Part shown: positions 36,208-44,991 of the stretch, piece after piece
Layout: each line of letters starts with the position of its first letter
How positions within the stretch are numbered: the first letter of the stretch is position 1
Source: Lachnoanaerobaculum gingivalis
GTDB lineage: Bacteria; Bacillota; Clostridia; Lachnospirales; Lachnospiraceae
Assembly (NCBI RefSeq): GCF_003862475.1
Contig: NZ_RRCO01000004.1
Coordinates: 108,036 to 172,035, forward strand
DNA: 64,000 nucleotides
Reading direction: 5' to 3'
Notes under the pieces: generated by a model
The model's input: the letters and a program-made list of their open reading frames with translations, nothing else
What the model was told of the DNA's origin: nothing
The model's database searches: none
Position numbers and translations under genes: made by a program

Positions 36208-37155
36208 TTATTTATTATATTTATAGAATCCTTCACCGGCATTTATACCTGTTTTACCCTCTGAAATATATTTTTCAAGAATTGCTTTTATCTTACCTTG
36301 AACAGTATTTGGATCCTTTGAAAGCGGATCATTAGATACTACATTAAGAGCAGTATTTAAACCGATTATATCAAGAATCTGGAAAGGACCATAAGGTGAT
36401 CCGGTACCCATTCTCCATGTAAGATCAATAGTAGCTGGATCCGCAACTTCCTTTGCAAGTAGCATCTGTCCGGCATTCAAAAAAGGTATCAGCATGGAAT
36501 TTAATATATATCCGGGTTGCTCTTTTGTAAGACGAAGCGGAATCATTTTAATATCTGATGCAAATTTAGCCACAGCTTCATATGCATCCCTGTCTGTACC
36601 ATCATGTCCCATAATTTCAGCAGTATTGCTGATCCATATATTATTAGCAAAATGAATGGCCAGGTATTTTTCCGGTCTGCTAAGACAATCACGGAATTGA
36701 CTTGGAATCATACTTGAAGAGTTTGTGGCGACTATTGTCTTTTCCTCAAGATATGGATCTAAAGCTTTATAGAATATTGTTTTTGCTTCAGGATTTTCAG
36801 CCATGCTTTCAATTATAAGGTCGGTATCCTTACAAGCCTCTTCAAAACTTGTAGTGAGAACTATTTCTTTGTAAGCTTTCTCTGTAGCTTCCAGAAGTTT
36901 ATCTATATCTGATTCTGTAAGTGATCCTGAATCCGGAGCCAATCCCCTTGGCAATGAAACTCCTGATCCAAGACTTTTCTTAGCCTCATTTAATGTATGT
37001 TTGTATATATTATATAATCTATCCAATTTTGGCTTTGTTCTACCTATAGATTCTTCACTCCTAAGCCATATCTTTACATTAAAACCGCAAAAAGCTGTTT
37101 GAAATGCTATCTGTGAGCCAAGAACACCACCACCTGCAACTGTTATATTCTTCAT
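36208..37155 (-). CDS. 3-hydroxyacyl-CoA (3-hydroxybutyryl-CoA) dehydrogenase-like
   Basis: 315 aa. An N-terminal Rossmann domain (VAGGGVLGSQIAFQTAFCGF) binds NAD(P); ETIVATNSSSM-like TIVATNSSSMIPSQF and IHFANNIWISNTAEIMG hold the family's Ser and catalytic His. The C-terminal helical domain (about 190-315) has GYILNSMLIPFLNAGQ. It oxidises or forms 3-hydroxyacyl-CoA, as in butyrate formation or fatty-acid metabolism. It stands alone here, without crt, bcd or thl, so the physiological substrate is uncertain. AAGGAGGTAGT ribosome site. It is divergent from the flavocytochrome gene and ends next to the IS. Confidence 0.85.
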   Translation of the reverse strand: MKNITVAGGGVLGSQIAFQTAFCGFNVKIWLRSEESIGRTKPKLDRLYNIYKHTLNEAKKSLGSGVSLPRGLAPDSGSLTESDIDKLLEATEKAYKEIVLTTSFEEACKDTDLIIESMAENPEAKTIFYKALDPYLEEKTIVATNSSSMIPSQFRDCLSRPEKYLAIHFANNIWISNTAEIMGHDGTDRDAYEAVAKFASDIKMIPLRLTKEQPGYILNSMLIPFLNAGQMLLAKEVADPATIDLTWRMGTGSPYGPFQILDIIGLNTALNVVSNDPLSKDPNTVQGKIKAILEKYISEGKTGINAGEGFYKYNK

Positions 37156-37201
37156 ACTACCTCCTTAATATCCTAATAAAGGACAAAGATTATCACAAAT
37201 G

Positions 37202-37218
37202 TACAATATTTAATTGTA
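37202..37218. promoter_or_regulatory. Perfect inverted repeat at the predicted start of the dehydrogenase transcript
   Basis: TACAAT-ATTTA-ATTGTA, directly downstream of the minus-strand -10. A candidate operator. Confidence 0.45.
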
Positions 37219-37226
37219 TAAAATTT

Positions 37227-37255
37227 ATTATAACACTTTTTTATTGATTTGTGAA
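37227..37255 (-). promoter_or_regulatory. Promoter of 3-hydroxyacyl-CoA dehydrogenase gene
   Basis: Minus strand TTCACA (37250-37255), 17-base spacer, TATAAT (37227-37232). The -35 is half of the inverted repeat at 37251-37265. Confidence 0.6.
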
Positions 37256-37265
37256 TATATTTCAC
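37251..37265. promoter_or_regulatory. Inverted repeat resembling a redox (Rex-type) operator
   Basis: GTGAA-TATAT-TTCAC within TTGTGAATATATTTCACTA. It recalls Rex sites (TTGTGAA-N4-TTCACAA) but with a spacer of five bases, and it covers the -35 of the divergent dehydrogenase promoter. Confidence 0.4.
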
Positions 37266-37294
37266 TATATAAATAAAGTTTTTAATGCTGAAAC

Positions 37295-37323
37295 TTTAAC
37301 TTTATAAAAATATAGTATATAAT
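37295..37323 (+). promoter_or_regulatory. Promoter of flavocytochrome gene
   Basis: TTTAAC (37295-37300), 17-base spacer, TATAAT (37318-37323), 39 bases before the ATG. Confidence 0.55.
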
Positions 37324-37361
37324 GTAGCGGTAAAATTGTAAGAGGTTTAAGGAGGTTTTAA

Positions 37362-39464
37362 ATGGGTAAGCAACCGAAAAAACGAAACAGTGGTAACACT
37401 TTGGGGCTCTGTTTAATGATTTTGGCCGCTGTTATTACTATTATAATAGCTTTTCCGGTTACTGATGGTATCAGAAAGATTATAAAAGATAATATCAAAT
37501 ATATTGCCGGCACATATTCCGCATCGGAAAAGGGATTTGGAGGAAAAGTAAAAGCAATAGTAACAGTCGGTGAAAACGGAATAGAAGATATTTCATTTGA
37601 AGGGGCTAAAGAAACTCCGGATATAGGAGGAGCAGCTGTTGAAAAACTCAATGCACAGATGAAAACCGCACTTGATACTGAAATTGACTCTGTAAGCGGT
37701 GCAACAGTCACTTCCACAGCTTTGAAAAGAGCATTGAAAAAGGCTTTACTTAAGGCTCAGGGTAAAGAAGTTAAAAAATATATGGAAGTAAAGTCTGCAG
37801 ATATAGTAGTAATAGGTGCAGGCGGTGCAGGTATGAGTGCGGCTATAGAAGCCGCTCAAAAAGGCGCTACAAATGTAGTTATTTTGGAGAAGATGCCTAT
37901 CACGGGCGGTAACACTGTAAGAGCTACAGGCGGTTTGAATGCTTCTGAAACTCAGTATCAAAAGAGAGACGGTATAGAGGACAGCAATGATTTGTTCTAT
38001 GAAGATACAATGAAGGGCGGTAAGAATTTAAACGATCCTGAACTTGTAAGAACATTGGTGGAAAATTCAGCTGCGGCAGTTGACTGGGTAAATGAAATAG
38101 GCGGAGATCTTTCTGTAGTTGCTCAGTTCGGTGGAGCAAGCGTAAAAAGAATACACAGACCAAGTGATACATCTGCAGTAGGACCGATGCTTGTAAAGAC
38201 TTTAAATGCCAAGCTTGATGAACTTGGAATCCCTGTTTTACTTGAAACAAAGGCAACAAAGATAATTGCCGATAAGGACGGAAATATAACAGGAGTAGAG
38301 GCTGAGGATGAAAACGGAGAGTTTGTTATAAATACCAAAGCTGTTATACTTGCTACAGGAGGCTTCGGAGCAAATCCCGATATGGTAGTAAAATATGCGC
38401 CACAGCTTGCAGGATTTATTACAACAAATCATTCGGGAGCTACAGGTGACGGTATAGAAATGGCGCTTGAATTAGGAGCCGGACTTACTGATATTGAGCA
38501 AATTCAAACTCATCCTACCGTAAACCCGAATACAGCAACTATGTATACGGAAGGTGTGCGTGGTAACGGTGCTATACTGGTAAATGACGAAGGAAATCGT
38601 TTTGTAAACGAACTTGAGACAAGAGATGTTGTTTCCGCGTCAATACTTGCACAGCCAAATGAAGAGAGCTGGCTTGTTTTTGATACAGCTGTAAGAGAAT
38701 CTCTCAGTGCTATAGAAAAATATATAAATGAAGGAATTATTGTAGAAGCAAATACAATAGAAGAACTTGCTGAAAAAACAGGCATAAATAAAGAGAATCT
38801 TGTAGCTACTATGAATAAGTATGCCTCAATGCAGGAAGCCGGTGAGGATAGCGAATTTGGAAGAAAGAGTATGGAAGTACCTCTTACAAAGGCGCCTTTC
38901 TTTGCAGGACTTGCAAAGCCGGCTATTCATCATACAATGGGCGGTGTAAAGATAAATAAAGAAACTCAGGTTTTAAAAGAAGACGGAAGTGTTATTCCGG
39001 GGCTTTATGCCGCAGGTGAAGTAGTAGGCGGAGTACATGGTGGAAACAGATTAGGTGGAAATGCTGTAGCGGATATAGTAGTATTCGGACGTATTTCAGG
39101 TGATAATGCAAACGGATATGTACTTGCAAACGGCGGAAATACCGAAAGAACTATAGTTGTAGAAAACGAAGATGCAAACTTTGTTCCACAGGATATTAAG
39201 ACAGATCTTAAGGACGGTTCTTATAAAGGAGTTGCAAAGGGATTTGGCGGAGATGTGGAAGTCACATTTACCGTTAAAGACGGTATAGTAAACGATCTTT
39301 CTATAAGCGGAGGAAAGGAAACCGCCGAAATAGGAGGAAAGGCTATGGAGAAAATAAAGAGAAAAATGCAGTCAAGCGGTGAGTTCAAGGTTGACAGCGT
39401 AGCCGGAGCATCTATTACTTCAAAGGGTGTAAGTGACGCTATAAAGAATGCTACATTGCAGTAG
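37362..39464 (+). CDS. FAD/FMN flavoprotein reductase (fumarate/urocanate reductase type)
   Basis: 700 aa. An N-terminal membrane anchor or signal (about 14-33, LGLCLMILAAVITIIIAFPV) precedes a first FMN-binding domain (about 45-130) with the covalent attachment motif SGATVTST. An FAD_binding_2 domain (about 145-600) starts with IVVIGAGGAGMSAAIEAA and includes QTHPTVNP, HHTMGGVKI and GLYAAGEVVGGVHGGNRLGG. A second FMN-binding domain (about 612-700) has SVAGASITSKG. Enzymes of this layout reduce fumarate, urocanate or acrylate-type acceptors outside the membrane, fed by membrane or flavin donors. The acceptor cannot be fixed from sequence. The two FMN domains at opposite ends are notable. RBS AAGGAGGTTTTAA. 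Terminator at 39478-39507. Confidence 0.85.
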   Translation: MGKQPKKRNSGNTLGLCLMILAAVITIIIAFPVTDGIRKIIKDNIKYIAGTYSASEKGFGGKVKAIVTVGENGIEDISFEGAKETPDIGGAAVEKLNAQMKTALDTEIDSVSGATVTSTALKRALKKALLKAQGKEVKKYMEVKSADIVVIGAGGAGMSAAIEAAQKGATNVVILEKMPITGGNTVRATGGLNASETQYQKRDGIEDSNDLFYEDTMKGGKNLNDPELVRTLVENSAAAVDWVNEIGGDLSVVAQFGGASVKRIHRPSDTSAVGPMLVKTLNAKLDELGIPVLLETKATKIIADKDGNITGVEAEDENGEFVINTKAVILATGGFGANPDMVVKYAPQLAGFITTNHSGATGDGIEMALELGAGLTDIEQIQTHPTVNPNTATMYTEGVRGNGAILVNDEGNRFVNELETRDVVSASILAQPNEESWLVFDTAVRESLSAIEKYINEGIIVEANTIEELAEKTGINKENLVATMNKYASMQEAGEDSEFGRKSMEVPLTKAPFFAGLAKPAIHHTMGGVKINKETQVLKEDGSVIPGLYAAGEVVGGVHGGNRLGGNAVADIVVFGRISGDNANGYVLANGGNTERTIVVENEDANFVPQDIKTDLKDGSYKGVAKGFGGDVEVTFTVKDGIVNDLSISGGKETAEIGGKAMEKIKRKMQSSGEFKVDSVAGASITSKGVSDAIKNATLQ

Positions 39465-39477
39465 TTAAATTTATACT

Positions 39478-39507
39478 AAAGCCGATGTCTTTTTGATATC
39501 GGCTTTT
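39478..39507 (+). terminator. Terminator of flavocytochrome gene
   Basis: AAAGCCGAT / ATCGGCTTT followed by TTAC, 14 bases after the stop. Confidence 0.8.
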
Positions 39508-39531
39508 TACAAAAAAACTATCGGTATAAAT

Positions 39532-39608
39532 TATGTTAAAATTATCCAAAAAAAATCATAAATTAACATAGATAAAATAAGTACTTTATGCTAATATCTA
39601 TATGTTAA
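39532..39608 (+). promoter_or_regulatory. Three TATGTTAA motifs upstream of the Rrf2 gene
   Basis: TATGTTAA at 39532-39539 and 39601-39608, and its reverse complement TTAACATA at 39563-39570. Spacing and repetition suggest regulator binding, possibly autoregulation by the Rrf2 protein. Confidence 0.35.
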
Positions 39609-39656
39609 GCAACTATAGTGTGCTACAAAGACAGAGTAAGCATTTAGGGGGACAAA

Positions 39657-40049
39657 TTGTTAATAACCAGGGAAATGGACTATGCTGTAAGAATTATCAG
39701 AGCATTAAAAGAGGGGACAAAGGTTTCGGCAACGGAGGTGGCTAAAAAAGAACATTTACCACAAGCTATTACGTATAAAGTTTTAAACAGTCTGTTGAAG
39801 TCGAAATTGATTGGAAGTATGAGAGGCGTAAACGGCGGATACTATTTAAAATGTGATCTTTCATATACTACATTATTTGATATATGTATTGCTTTGGGTG
39901 AGGACATGAGTATCACGGAATGTATAAGAGAAGGCTTTGATTGTATCAATAACAGATGCGGAGAATGTATGTTGAACAAAGAGTTTACAAGGATACAAAG
40001 CGCATTGAACAGAGAATTACAGAAAACTACTTTGGATAAACTTTTATAG
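39657..40049 (+). CDS. Rrf2-family redox or metal-sensing transcriptional regulator
   Basis: 130 aa with a TTG start, supported by AGGGGGAC five bases upstream and by the family's typical opening (LITREMDYAVRIIRAL). A winged helix-turn-helix fills about residues 1-80 (EHLPQAITYKVLNSLLKS; GVNGGYYL). The C-terminal part carries Cys in ECIREGFDC and NNRCGEC, matching the three-Cys iron-sulfur cluster loop of IscR/NsrR/CymR-type relatives that do bind clusters. No iscS/iscU genes are nearby; its neighbours are a flavocytochrome and MsrAB, so oxygen, NO or redox sensing is inferred. Start at the internal ATG (MDY) would remove the first DNA-contacting residues. Confidence 0.85.
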   Translation: MLITREMDYAVRIIRALKEGTKVSATEVAKKEHLPQAITYKVLNSLLKSKLIGSMRGVNGGYYLKCDLSYTTLFDICIALGEDMSITECIREGFDCINNRCGECMLNKEFTRIQSALNRELQKTTLDKLL

Positions 40050-40064
40050 GTTTGTCCTTTTTTA

Positions 40065-40082
40065 TTTGCAAAGAATTGCAAA
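40065..40082. repeat. Inverted repeat after the Rrf2 gene
   Basis: TTTGCAA-AGAA-TTGCAAA. Could be an operator for msrAB, whose promoter begins 9 bases later, or a weak terminator; no U-run on the plus strand. Confidence 0.35.
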
Positions 40083-40090
40083 AAATCTAA

Positions 40091-40118
40091 TTGTTAAAAA
40101 GCATTAAAGTGCTATAAT
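40091..40118 (+). promoter_or_regulatory. Promoter of msrAB
   Basis: TTGTTA (40091-40096), 16-base spacer, TATAAT (40113-40118), 34 bases before the ATG. Confidence 0.55.
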
Positions 40119-40152
40119 ATTTTTATAAATTAAAATTTTAAGGAGACAGATT

Positions 40153-41100
40153 ATGATAAATAGAATATATCTTGCAGGCGGTTGCTTTTGGGGTGTTGAA
40201 GGATACTTTAAAAGAATTAAAGGTGTGGTGGATACAAGTTGCGGCTATGCAAACGGAAATACGCAAAATCCAAGCTATGAGGAGGTTTGCAGGCACAATA
40301 CAGGACATGCGGAAACGGTTTTGATTGATTATGATGATAGTGTATTAAGTCTTGAGGATTTATTAATATATTATTTTAGAATAATAGATCCCGTCAGCGT
40401 AAACAAACAGGGAAATGATGTGGGAACACAGTACAGAACGGGAATTTATTATACAGATGAAGCTCAGTTACCGACAATAAATGAGGCAATAGAAAGAGAG
40501 CAAAGAAAGTCTAATGAAAAAATTGCGGTAGAAGTATTGCCGATTGAAAACTTTTATACTGCGGAAGAGTATCATCAAGATTACCTTGACAAAAATCCTA
40601 ACGGATATTGTCATATAAATCTTGCTTGGGCAAACGAGCCTATAGTAAGGTCGGAGGAATATAAAAAGGATGATGATGAGGTTCTAAAAAACAGACTTAG
40701 CGCTCTACAATATGATGTAACTATGAATGCGGCTACCGAGAGACCTTTTGACAATGAATTTAATTCAAATTTTGAAAAAGGAATATATGTAGATATTACT
40801 TCGGGGGAACCGTTATTCTTTTCTACAGATAAGTTTGAATCGGGATGTGGATGGCCAAGTTTTTCAAAGCCTATACAAAAGGATTTGGTGCATTACAAAG
40901 AGGATTTAAGTCTTGGGAGAAGAAGGATTGAGGTAAGAAGCTCTAACGCCGATATTCACCTTGGACATGTGTTTAATGACGGCCCAAGTGAGCTTGGCGG
41001 ATTAAGATATTGCATTAATTCTGCGGCACTTAGATTTATTCCTTTAGATAAAATGGAAGAAGAGGGATACGGTTATCTGATCGAGTACGTTTCAAAGTAA
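40153..41100 (+). CDS. msrAB: Bifunctional peptide methionine sulfoxide reductase MsrA/MsrB
   Basis: 315 aa fusion. N-terminal MsrA domain (about 1-155) has [11 protein letters not shown] with catalytic Cys11 and GHAETV; C-terminal MsrB domain (about 175-312) has [18 protein letters not shown] and [11 protein letters not shown] with the catalytic Cys. The two domains repair S- and R-methionine sulfoxide respectively, using thioredoxin. No signal peptide, so cytoplasmic. The CxxC zinc pairs of some MsrB proteins are absent. AAGGAGACAG ribosome site. The neighbouring Rrf2 gene suggests oxidative control. Confidence 0.95.
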   Translation: MINRIYLAGGCFWGVEGYFKRIKGVVDTSCGYANGNTQNPSYEEVCRHNTGHAETVLIDYDDSVLSLEDLLIYYFRIIDPVSVNKQGNDVGTQYRTGIYYTDEAQLPTINEAIEREQRKSNEKIAVEVLPIENFYTAEEYHQDYLDKNPNGYCHINLAWANEPIVRSEEYKKDDDEVLKNRLSALQYDVTMNAATERPFDNEFNSNFEKGIYVDITSGEPLFFSTDKFESGCGWPSFSKPIQKDLVHYKEDLSLGRRRIEVRSSNADIHLGHVFNDGPSELGGLRYCINSAALRFIPLDKMEEEGYGYLIEYVSK

Positions 41101-41163
41101 ATTGTCCTTGTAAAAAAGCATTTAAAATGTTAGTCTAAACAAAGAAAAATAAAGGGGATGAAT

Positions 41164-42570
41164 ATGACTGACAATTTTAAATACGGTGAAGAGACGAAAC
41201 TTGAAAAGACAACTGAAAAACGAGCGAATTTCTCAGGAGGTCTTGGATATATCTTGGCTGTGGCAGGTTCTGCGGTAGGCCTTGGAAATATCTGGAGATT
41301 TCCGTATTTGGCGGCAAAGTACGGTGGAGGTATGTTTTTATTGACTTACCTTGTCCTTACTCTGACATTCGGATATGCAATGATTATGTCAGAGACCACC
41401 ATAGGAAGAATGACAAAGAGAAGTGCTATAGGTGCATTCAATCAGTTTGGAAACAGCAAGATACTTAAGGTGGGCGGATTTATAAATGCTATAGTACCTG
41501 TGCTTATTGTGCCTTATTATAGCGTAATAGGAGGTTGGGTAGTAAAATACCTGGTGGAGTATATAAAGGGAAATGTATCAGGACTTGCAAGTGACGGGTA
41601 TTTCGGTAGCTTTATAGGGGATACAAAGACAGTATTCTTTTGGTTTATAATATTTGCAGCAGCTACGTTCGTTGTAATACTTGGAGGTGTGGAGCAGGGA
41701 ATTGAGAGAGTGTCAAAAATAATGATGCCTCTGCTTATCATACTTGCAATTATTGTTGCCGCTTATTCGGTAACAAGACCGGGTGCTATGGCAGGAGTAA
41801 AGTATTTCTTTGTTCCGAATTTCAGTAACTTTTCTTTAATGACGGTGGTTGCGGCACTTGGACAGATGTTTTATTCTCTGTCCATTGCTATGGGTATTTT
41901 GTACACCTACGGTTCGTATCTGACAAGAGATGTGGATGTGGAGATATCTACTTCAAGAGTGGAGCTTGTGGATACGGGTGTGGCTGTTTTGGCAGGACTT
42001 ATGGTTATCCCGGCAGTATTTGCATTCTCAGGCGGTGACCCTGCAAAGCTTAAGGCGGGACCTTCACTTATGTTTATTACATTGCCGAAGGTTTTTGAGA
42101 GCATGGGAGCAGGGCGTATTGCAGGTATAGGATTTTTCTTACTTGTACTCTTGGCTGCACTTACAAGCGCCATATCACTTGTGGAAACCAGTATATCGAC
42201 TTTCTGTGACGAGCTTAATTTAAGCAGAAATAAGTCTGTTATTTTAATGGCTGTTATAATGGTATTTGTCGGAGGTTCATCTGCGGCAGGATACGGTATA
42301 TGGGATTTTGTTTTGATATTTAAGATGCCGATACTTGACTTCCTTGATTTCCTTACAAACTCTATTATGATGCCGATAGCTGCACTTGCCACATGCTATT
42401 TGGTGGTAAGGGTTATTAAATTAGAAAAAATTGATGATGAAATTTCATATTCTTCCGCATTTAAGAGAAAAAAGCTTTATAATATAGTAATGAGGGTGTT
42501 TGCACCGATATTTTTAATTGTAATATTGGTGAGTGCAATATTAAACACCTTGGGATTTATCAGCCTGTAA
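41164..42570 (+). CDS. Sodium-dependent neurotransmitter-symporter-family (NSS) amino-acid transporter
   Basis: 468 aa from the ATG at 41164, which is well spaced from AAAGGGGA; an ATG at 41158 overlaps that site. About 11-12 membrane segments. TM1 has the NSS signature GLGNIWRFPYLAAKYGGG, whose unwound part binds sodium and substrate; GQMFYSLSIAMG in TM6 is also typical. LeuT/MhsT-type members carry hydrophobic or aromatic amino acids; the substrate here is unknown. Separate transcription unit, or read with the PfkB gene 51 bases downstream. Confidence 0.9.
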   Translation: MTDNFKYGEETKLEKTTEKRANFSGGLGYILAVAGSAVGLGNIWRFPYLAAKYGGGMFLLTYLVLTLTFGYAMIMSETTIGRMTKRSAIGAFNQFGNSKILKVGGFINAIVPVLIVPYYSVIGGWVVKYLVEYIKGNVSGLASDGYFGSFIGDTKTVFFWFIIFAAATFVVILGGVEQGIERVSKIMMPLLIILAIIVAAYSVTRPGAMAGVKYFFVPNFSNFSLMTVVAALGQMFYSLSIAMGILYTYGSYLTRDVDVEISTSRVELVDTGVAVLAGLMVIPAVFAFSGGDPAKLKAGPSLMFITLPKVFESMGAGRIAGIGFFLLVLLAALTSAISLVETSISTFCDELNLSRNKSVILMAVIMVFVGGSSAAGYGIWDFVLIFKMPILDFLDFLTNSIMMPIAALATCYLVVRVIKLEKIDDEISYSSAFKRKKLYNIVMRVFAPIFLIVILVSAILNTLGFISL

Positions 42571-42621
42571 AACCGGCTTAGTATATGCTCATATTTGACT
42601 TTACAAAGAATGGAGTTTTCA

Positions 42622-43581
42622 ATGAAAAAATTGGATGTAGTTGCATTAGGAGAATTATTGATTGATTTTACACCTGCAGGACTGTCTTCGGCAGGCATGA
42701 GACTTTTTGAGCAAAATCCGGGAGGAGCACCTGCAAATATGTTGACCGCCGTATCAAGATCCGGATTAAAAACGGCGTTTATAGGTAAGATAGGTGCCGA
42801 CATGCATGGAGACTTTTTAAGAAGCGTACTTGACAGTGTACCTATTGATACAAGCGGATTGATTACCGACCCTTCTGTATTTACCACCTTGGCTTTTGTA
42901 AGTCTTTCAATAACAGGAGAGAGAAACTTCTCATTTGCAAGAAAGCCCGGGGCGGATACGAGACTCAGTATAGATGAGATAAATAAAGATATTCTATCAG
43001 ATACTAAGGTATTTCATGTGGGCTCACTTTCTCTTACAGATGAGCCTTCAAGAAGTGCTACATTTGAGGCCGTAAAGCTTGCTAAGGAAGCAGGAGCAAT
43101 TATATCCTATGATCCAAATTACCGTGAGCCGCTGTGGGACAGCGTGGATAAGGCCATGGAAATGATGAGATTGATGTCTGAGTTTGCTGATATTATGAAA
43201 ATATCTGATGAAGAAACATCTCTTCTTACACCATACAAAGAACCGCTTGAAGCAGGTAAGTATTTGGTAGAAAGAGGAAGAAAACTTGTTGTAGTTACTC
43301 TTGGAGAAAAGGGTGCATTGGTCGTTTCAAAAGCGGGATATGTGGAAGTACCTGGATTTAAGAGTAATGTTGTGGATACTACAGGAGCCGGAGATTCCTT
43401 CTGGGGAGGTCTGCTTGCAAGATTTTTAAGTGAAAATATGGATCTTGATAATATAACTTCAAAACAGATGTATGATATTGCAAGATTTGGAAATGCTGTA
43501 GCAAGTCTTTGTGTTGAAAAAAGAGGTGGAATTGTGAGTATTCCTTCGCTTGATGAAACTTTAGAGAGGTTAAAACAATGA
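42622..43581 (+). CDS. PfkB-family carbohydrate kinase (fructokinase-like)
   Basis: 319 aa from the ATG at 42622 (ATGGAG seven bases upstream); an upstream start at 42595 adds a non-conserved tail. Seen: ALGELLIDFTP, NPGGAPANMLTAVSR (sugar-binding GG motif) and DTTGAGDSFWGGLLARF (anion hole and catalytic Asp). Best fits fructokinases (ATP + fructose to fructose-6-phosphate), but other sugars are possible. It overlaps the next gene by 4 bases (ATGA), so the two are translationally coupled, which hints at a role in nucleotide-sugar or heptose metabolism. Confidence 0.88.
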   Translation: MKKLDVVALGELLIDFTPAGLSSAGMRLFEQNPGGAPANMLTAVSRSGLKTAFIGKIGADMHGDFLRSVLDSVPIDTSGLITDPSVFTTLAFVSLSITGERNFSFARKPGADTRLSIDEINKDILSDTKVFHVGSLSLTDEPSRSATFEAVKLAKEAGAIISYDPNYREPLWDSVDKAMEMMRLMSEFADIMKISDEETSLLTPYKEPLEAGKYLVERGRKLVVVTLGEKGALVVSKAGYVEVPGFKSNVVDTTGAGDSFWGGLLARFLSENMDLDNITSKQMYDIARFGNAVASLCVEKRGGIVSIPSLDETLERLKQ

Positions 43582-44897
43582 AAAATATTGATGTAGCGGT
43601 AATAATGGCAGGTGGAAAGGGCAGCAGACTTTTAAGTATAACAAATGATGAAATACCAAAGCCCATGGTGCCGGTGGACGGCAAACCTTTACTTGAATAT
43701 CAGGTGGAGAAGTTAAAAGCCTATGGAATCAAAAAGATAGTAATGATTGTAGGGCATTTGGGTGAAAAAATTGTAGATCACTTCAAGGACGGAAAAGACT
43801 TCGGAGTTGAGATTGACTATATTTTTGAAAATGAGCCGCTTGGCACTGCAGGGGCATTTTATTATTTGAAAGATAAAACGGATGCCAAGGATTTCATGCT
43901 TATTTTCGGAGATGTTTTCTTTGATATGGATTTTGACAGAATGGAAGATTTTCATTTCAAAAATTCAGCTCTTACTACTCTTCTCGCACATCCGAACGGG
44001 CATCCATATGATTCTGATCTTATTCAGACGGATGATACCGGAAGAGTTATAGGATTTGATTCAAAGCACAATGTAAGAGATTACTGGTATGACAATATGG
44101 TCAATGCAGGTATCTATATAATAAACAAAAGACTGCTTGACTTAGTCAAAGAACCTGTAAAGACCGATTTTGAGAAGGACATACTTGCAAATCAGGTTAA
44201 ACTGGGAGCAAATATTTATGCATATCATACACCTGAGTATGTGAAGGATGTCGGTACCGTAGACAGAATAAAAGCTACAGTGGAGGAGTTAAAGAGCGGA
44301 CTTATTCAGTCAAAGAATTTAAAGAATAAGCAAAGAGCTGTCTTCATTGACAGAGACGGTACTATGAATGTTTCAAAGGGATTCATATCAAAAGCTGATG
44401 ATCTGGAACTGATTCCGGGTACGATTGATGCTATAAAGGCGATTAATAAGAGCGGGGCACTGGCAATAGTTATAACAAATCAACCTGTTATTGCAAGAGG
44501 CGAGTGTTCCTTTGAAGAACTTCACAATATTCATAATAAGTTAAAGACTCTTCTTGGCGAAAAGGGAGCTTTTGTAGACGATATTTTTTATTGTCCACAT
44601 CATCCGGATAAAGGATTTGAGGGTGAAGTACCTGAATTGAAATTTGACTGTGAATGCAGAAAACCGAAAACAGGTATGATAGAAGAGGCAGTAAAGAAAT
44701 ACAATATTGATCTTTCAAAGTCATATATGGTTGGAGACTCTACAATGGATCTTGAGACGGCAAGAAATGCCGGAATAAAATCAGTGCTTGTAGACACAGG
44801 TTTTGCTGGAAATGACGGTAAATACGATAGAAGCTGTGATATTGAGGCGGACAATCTTCTTGATGCGGTGGAGAAGATAATTAAAGATTTTAGATAA
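43578..44897 (+). CDS. Fusion of sugar-phosphate nucleotidyltransferase and HAD-IIIA phosphatase (GmhB-like)
   Basis: 439 aa. N-terminal domain (about 1-240) is an NTP_transferase (VAVIMAGGKGSRLLS, nucleotide-binding; IPKPMVPVDGKPLLEYQ; FGDVFFDMD). C-terminal domain (about 252-435) is a HAD phosphatase: FIDRDGT with nucleophile Asp, VITNQP, CECRKPKTGMIEEA and VGDSTMDLETA. CPHHPDKG with later CEC supplies a zinc site as in GmhB heptose-bisphosphate phosphatases. Together they suggest synthesis of an activated heptose (phosphatase step plus nucleotidyl transfer), but no gmhA or heptose kinase is beside it; the PfkB gene coupled to its start is a candidate kinase. Function is inferred. Confidence 0.8.
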   Translation: MKNIDVAVIMAGGKGSRLLSITNDEIPKPMVPVDGKPLLEYQVEKLKAYGIKKIVMIVGHLGEKIVDHFKDGKDFGVEIDYIFENEPLGTAGAFYYLKDKTDAKDFMLIFGDVFFDMDFDRMEDFHFKNSALTTLLAHPNGHPYDSDLIQTDDTGRVIGFDSKHNVRDYWYDNMVNAGIYIINKRLLDLVKEPVKTDFEKDILANQVKLGANIYAYHTPEYVKDVGTVDRIKATVEELKSGLIQSKNLKNKQRAVFIDRDGTMNVSKGFISKADDLELIPGTIDAIKAINKSGALAIVITNQPVIARGECSFEELHNIHNKLKTLLGEKGAFVDDIFYCPHHPDKGFEGEVPELKFDCECRKPKTGMIEEAVKKYNIDLSKSYMVGDSTMDLETARNAGIKSVLVDTGFAGNDGKYDRSCDIEADNLLDAVEKIIKDFR

Positions 44898-44991
44898 GAA
44901 AGTTAAAAATAAGAGGCTTGTAAATACAATTATAGCAGCAGTTTAAAAACATCTACATATTATTGTAAAATACAGCCTCTAAAATTTTATC

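Noticed and set aside
36066..36335. 89-aa plus-strand open frame across the IS right end
   Set aside because: It crosses the IS boundary into the antisense of the dehydrogenase gene; partly the same non-coding tail found in the miniature element.
41907..42392. 161-aa minus-strand open frame
   Set aside because: Antisense of the NSS transporter membrane helices.
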